From contig JBNGIS010033702.1 in NCBI GenBank assembly GCA_049999725.1, forward strand, positions 1-29,552: a stretch of 29,552 nt of DNA. The letters are read 5' to 3'. The first letter of the stretch is position 1. The number at the start of each line of letters is the position of its first letter. Under the pieces are notes generated by a model. That model did no database searches. It was not told where the DNA came from and saw only the letters and a program-made list of their open reading frames with translations. Below, piece by piece: positions 26,920 to 29,552 of the stretch. Both the position numbers and the translations under genes were made by a program. Source of the stretch: Haplomitrium mnioides (Eukaryota > Marchantiophyta > Haplomitriopsida > Calobryales).

Positions 26920-29205
26920 ATGGATGGTTCAGGACTTTCTCACACTTCAGGTATGCAAATTGATCCAGCAATGGCTCAAATGTTTCAAGCTTTTGCTTTC
27001 TTTATGCAACAACAACAACATGTTACAGAGCGAAAGGAAGCAATGGCTACCAAAGCCTTGCAATCTGTTGTGGGCATGTTGGACTAGTTTGATGGTTGCA
27101 ATGTCTCCAAGTATATTAAGATTTATTCTCGAGAAATGGAGCTACATAAAGTACCAGAGCAAGAAAGGATTGAGTCTTTTGAGCTTGTTGTTGTACTTGA
27201 GATACGTCATCAAGTAAGAAGAATCATTCAAGATCATAAGCAGAGTTGGGATAATTTTGTGGTGCAATTAAAGGAGGAGTTTTCTTTGGAACATGCGGAT
27301 AGAGTCACCAAGAAGTCATTTCTTGAATGGGTAACTAAAGAAGACAAGGATTTAGTTGCGACAGAACTTTTGAGAGAATTTGAGCGACAATTTGCACAAC
27401 TTTCAAGGGTTGAGAGGCTCTCTTTGGCATCTGATAAGGTAGAGCTCTTCTTACAATCATCTATTGGGGGTTTACAAGCAGAGTTGGAGGTGCTACTTGA
27501 AGATAGAACCGAAGAAAATGGGTTGACTTCTGATTGGAAGAAAGTATGTGAAGCGGTTAGCGTGCTAACTAAGAGGGAGCTGCGAAGAGGCAAGGTGGTA
27601 TCTCGACCTGAAACAAGGCCGCCACCACGCATTATACCACAAAAGCAACTAGCAATAAATCCTACTAGTGGAGCACCAAATGCAGCAATTTCAAAGCCTA
27701 TGCCAGCTCCACAAAAGGATTCAATTGAGGAACTAGTTAAGGGTCTAAAAGACCTGAAAATTCAGGTTTCCAAGCTTGAAGAATCCAATGGTGTGACGGA
27801 AAATCGGGCAGCAACAAGGCCATGGTTTGTACAGAGGTGCATTTGGTGTGACAACAATGATCATTCTAGGAAAGAATGTGAGGATTTTGCTATGAAGCTG
27901 AGTACTGGGGTAGTCTTTTGGAAAGATGGAAAGATTGCTCTCAAAGAGAGCAATGAGATCTTAGGGACTAATTTTGGCAAAGGAGGTATGAAAAAGTCAG
28001 TGGAAGACTCGATGTCCAAGAATGAAATAGAGGCATCATCATATGCAATCGGGGTGGACACTAGTTTTGGTGTACATGATCAAACAATGGCTATTTGGAA
28101 GACAGCTATTGACACTATGGTAAATGGGAAGACATCAAGAGAAGAAAAATTGAGGACAGCAGCAGTAATACAAAATGCTACAGGTTGGGAAGATCCAGTG
28201 GACACAATGTCCATCCACGCATATATTGCACGAAGTCAACATGAGGTATTGATTGAAGAGAAAAGGAAGAGAGATGAAGTTGGTTCCTCTGAAGAAAGAA
28301 CAAAAAGGCAATTACGAGGAGATAAAACCCAACCTTCACAATCTATTCGTGAAGAAGCTATGGAGGAGGTTACAATGGAAAAAGTGAAGGGCAAGACCGG
28401 GGACAAAGAGAGGCAGCCAGCTTACAAGCTGCAATCGGATATAGAAGCAGCTACAGACTTGAAAGGAGTCTTAGAAGAGAAAGTGCTAAATGCTAAGGTG
28501 GAGTTCACATTAAGGGAAATTCTTGGCATTGCCAAGAAAGAGTTTCATGATGTGATAATCAATACCATTAAGAGAAAACAGCAGCTTATAACAGAAGTAG
28601 CAGTTTCACAAGCAATGGATACAAGAGTGACGAAAGACGAAGAAGAAGCATTAGTCAACTGTTGCTCAAATTTTCGAATCGACAAAAATCTGGAGGACAA
28701 GAGTTCAAGCCACTATTCTATTGACCACTGGGTAAGAGCTACTACAGAGACCTTGATCAAGGTAGGTGACCTCTCTGATCCTATTATGGCCCTTATTGAC
28801 CATGGTTCAGAAGTTAACATTATGTCCAAAAAGGTCTACAATCGTGGAAAATGGCCGATTGACGTAGATCATGGTTGGATGATCCAAGGTGCTAGTAATT
28901 CAAAGGGGAAACTATATGGAGCTTGTCCAGATGTGCTGGTAAAAATTGGTGATGTGGCAGTAGCTCAAAACCTTTTTGTGCAAGAGGAGAGTTCTTATCC
29001 GATCATTTTGGGGCAACCATTTATTATTTCAGTTCGAATGGAAACCAAGGTGTTAGATGATGGCTCCTCATATGCAAGAATAAGGAGTAAAGATGGGAAG
29101 AGGACAGTTCAGTTCATCACAGTCCCAGCCAACCATGAAAGAAACATGGACGCTTTGAGAAACTATGCATTACCGAGCGTCAAAGAGGAGTTTTCTGATT
29201 TTTAA
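26920..29205 (+). CDS. Ty3/gypsy Gag-protease with one internal TAG
   Basis: The ATG at 26920 opens a 761-codon frame to the TAA at 29203-29205, broken only by TAG at 27085-27087 (codon 56). A later ATG at 27136 opens the uninterrupted part (689 codons). N-terminus: Gln/Met-rich (FFMQQQQ). Then comes a long helical capsid-like region with REMELHKVPEQERIE, SWDNFVVQLKEEF, LREFERQFAQLSRVERLSL and VELFLQSS. A CCHC knuckle CIWCDNNDHSRKEC follows at residues 307-320, then a charged linker. The C-terminal retropepsin has IMALIDHGSEVNIMS (Asp 627, D-H-G instead of D-S/T-G), VKIGDVAVAQNLFVQE and the ILGQPF motif. Gag packages RNA; the protease matures the polyprotein. A leader with primer-binding-like sequence precedes it, and the pol frame follows in -1. 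Upstream neighbours are older debris. Likely a recent insertion. Confidence 0.85.
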
Positions 29206-29552
29206 TCAATACCACTATAGAGCAGGATTATGGTGGTATGGGGGAGAATGAAGGCCTACAAGATCATGGAGAATCAAGATGGAGAACAATTGTACAGGTT
29301 TCAGATAATGCAATGGTGGTACATGTTCAGCTTGAAGGTTTGTCAAGAGAAGACCGTAGGGTGGTACAAAAAACTGAAAAACAACTAAAAAGAGTGGGTG
29401 TTTTGAGCAAGTCAGAGACTATAGGTGGTATATATATGGAGTTAGGGGTGCTAGATTTTTCAGAGGAAGCATTGGAGGCAATCATCGAGCCAAAACAAGG
29501 AATTCAAGATCATATAGTACATCTACATTCACGGGAGGTTTATTCAGTTATT
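29205..29552 (+). CDS. Start of the pol-side open frame, -1 relative to gag-pro, 3' partial
   Basis: The frame that begins at 29205 is open for 116 codons to the window edge, while the gag-pro frame stops at 29205. The product starts with an acidic stretch, then VQLEGLSREDRRVVQKTEKQ and LGVLDFSEEALEAIIEP, and ends at the edge. It has no RT motif yet, but its length, charge and position fit the linker between protease and reverse transcriptase. There is no ATG near its start, so a -1 shift on the T5 run 29199-29203 is the simplest route to translation. Confidence 0.6.
   Translation, partial: MNTTIEQDYGGMGENEGLQDHGESRWRTIVQVSDNAMVVHVQLEGLSREDRRVVQKTEKQLKRVGVLSKSETIGGIYMELGVLDFSEEALEAIIEPKQGIQDHIVHLHSREVYSVI

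Noticed and set aside
1-29552. CRISPR array, operons or bacterial promoters
   Set aside because: All direct repeats are contiguous tandem units without unique spacers, and introns and LINE poly(A) ends show a eukaryotic genome.

Overview
This looks like nuclear DNA of a land plant. The support is one recognisable plant kinase gene split by GT-AG introns, dense mixed Ty3/gypsy and LINE remnants, AT-rich intergenic DNA and a 100-N scaffold gap. The style of the retroelements suggests a non-flowering lineage (lycophyte, fern or bryophyte), but the window cannot settle that. There is no prokaryotic, organellar or CRISPR signal.

Layout. 1-8.66 kb is a LINE graveyard. It holds a DUF4283/CCHC ORF1 protein, a short non-autonomous LINE relative present in three copies (ORF1 tail joined directly to a polyadenylated 3' end), an RRM-type ORF1 fragment on the minus strand, a 530-bp tandem array that broke one copy, and a broken LINE reverse transcriptase split by a promoter/leader module on the minus strand. 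8.66-12.3 kb holds the 5' part of a host gene on the minus strand: three exons of a GRIK/SnAK-type SnRK1-activating kinase. The exons for the rest of the kinase were not found. 12.3-17.9 kb is AT-rich DNA with LTR-like promoter sequence, several short tandem duplications and a 100-N gap flanked by identical 43-bp sequences.

17.9-21.1 kb is the most unusual locus: a dead retroelement with Gag, two zinc knuckles (one damaged), a DTG aspartic protease, a linker and then a C5-cytosine DNA methyltransferase-like domain. No reverse transcriptase or integrase lies between protease and methyltransferase. The gag-pro part carries 13 in-frame stops and no frameshift over about 2.2 kb, and 9 of the 13 stops are TAG. 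The methyltransferase part has lost its catalytic Pro-Cys core by an internal deletion. It is followed by a polypyrimidine tract and a GC-rich 39-bp minisatellite (21.7-22.6 kb).

22.7-25.2 kb has no gene I can identify and is strongly pyrimidine-rich on the plus strand. 25.2-29.55 kb holds an LTR-like stretch, a gypsy RT/RNase H scrap, a polypurine tract, a possible short LTR and primer-binding site, and then a nearly intact gag-protease gene. That gene has one internal TAG and a D-H-G protease motif. It ends at a T5 run beyond which the -1 frame stays open to the window edge, so -1 frameshifting into pol is possible.

Apart from the kinase, everything recognisable here is transposable-element sequence.
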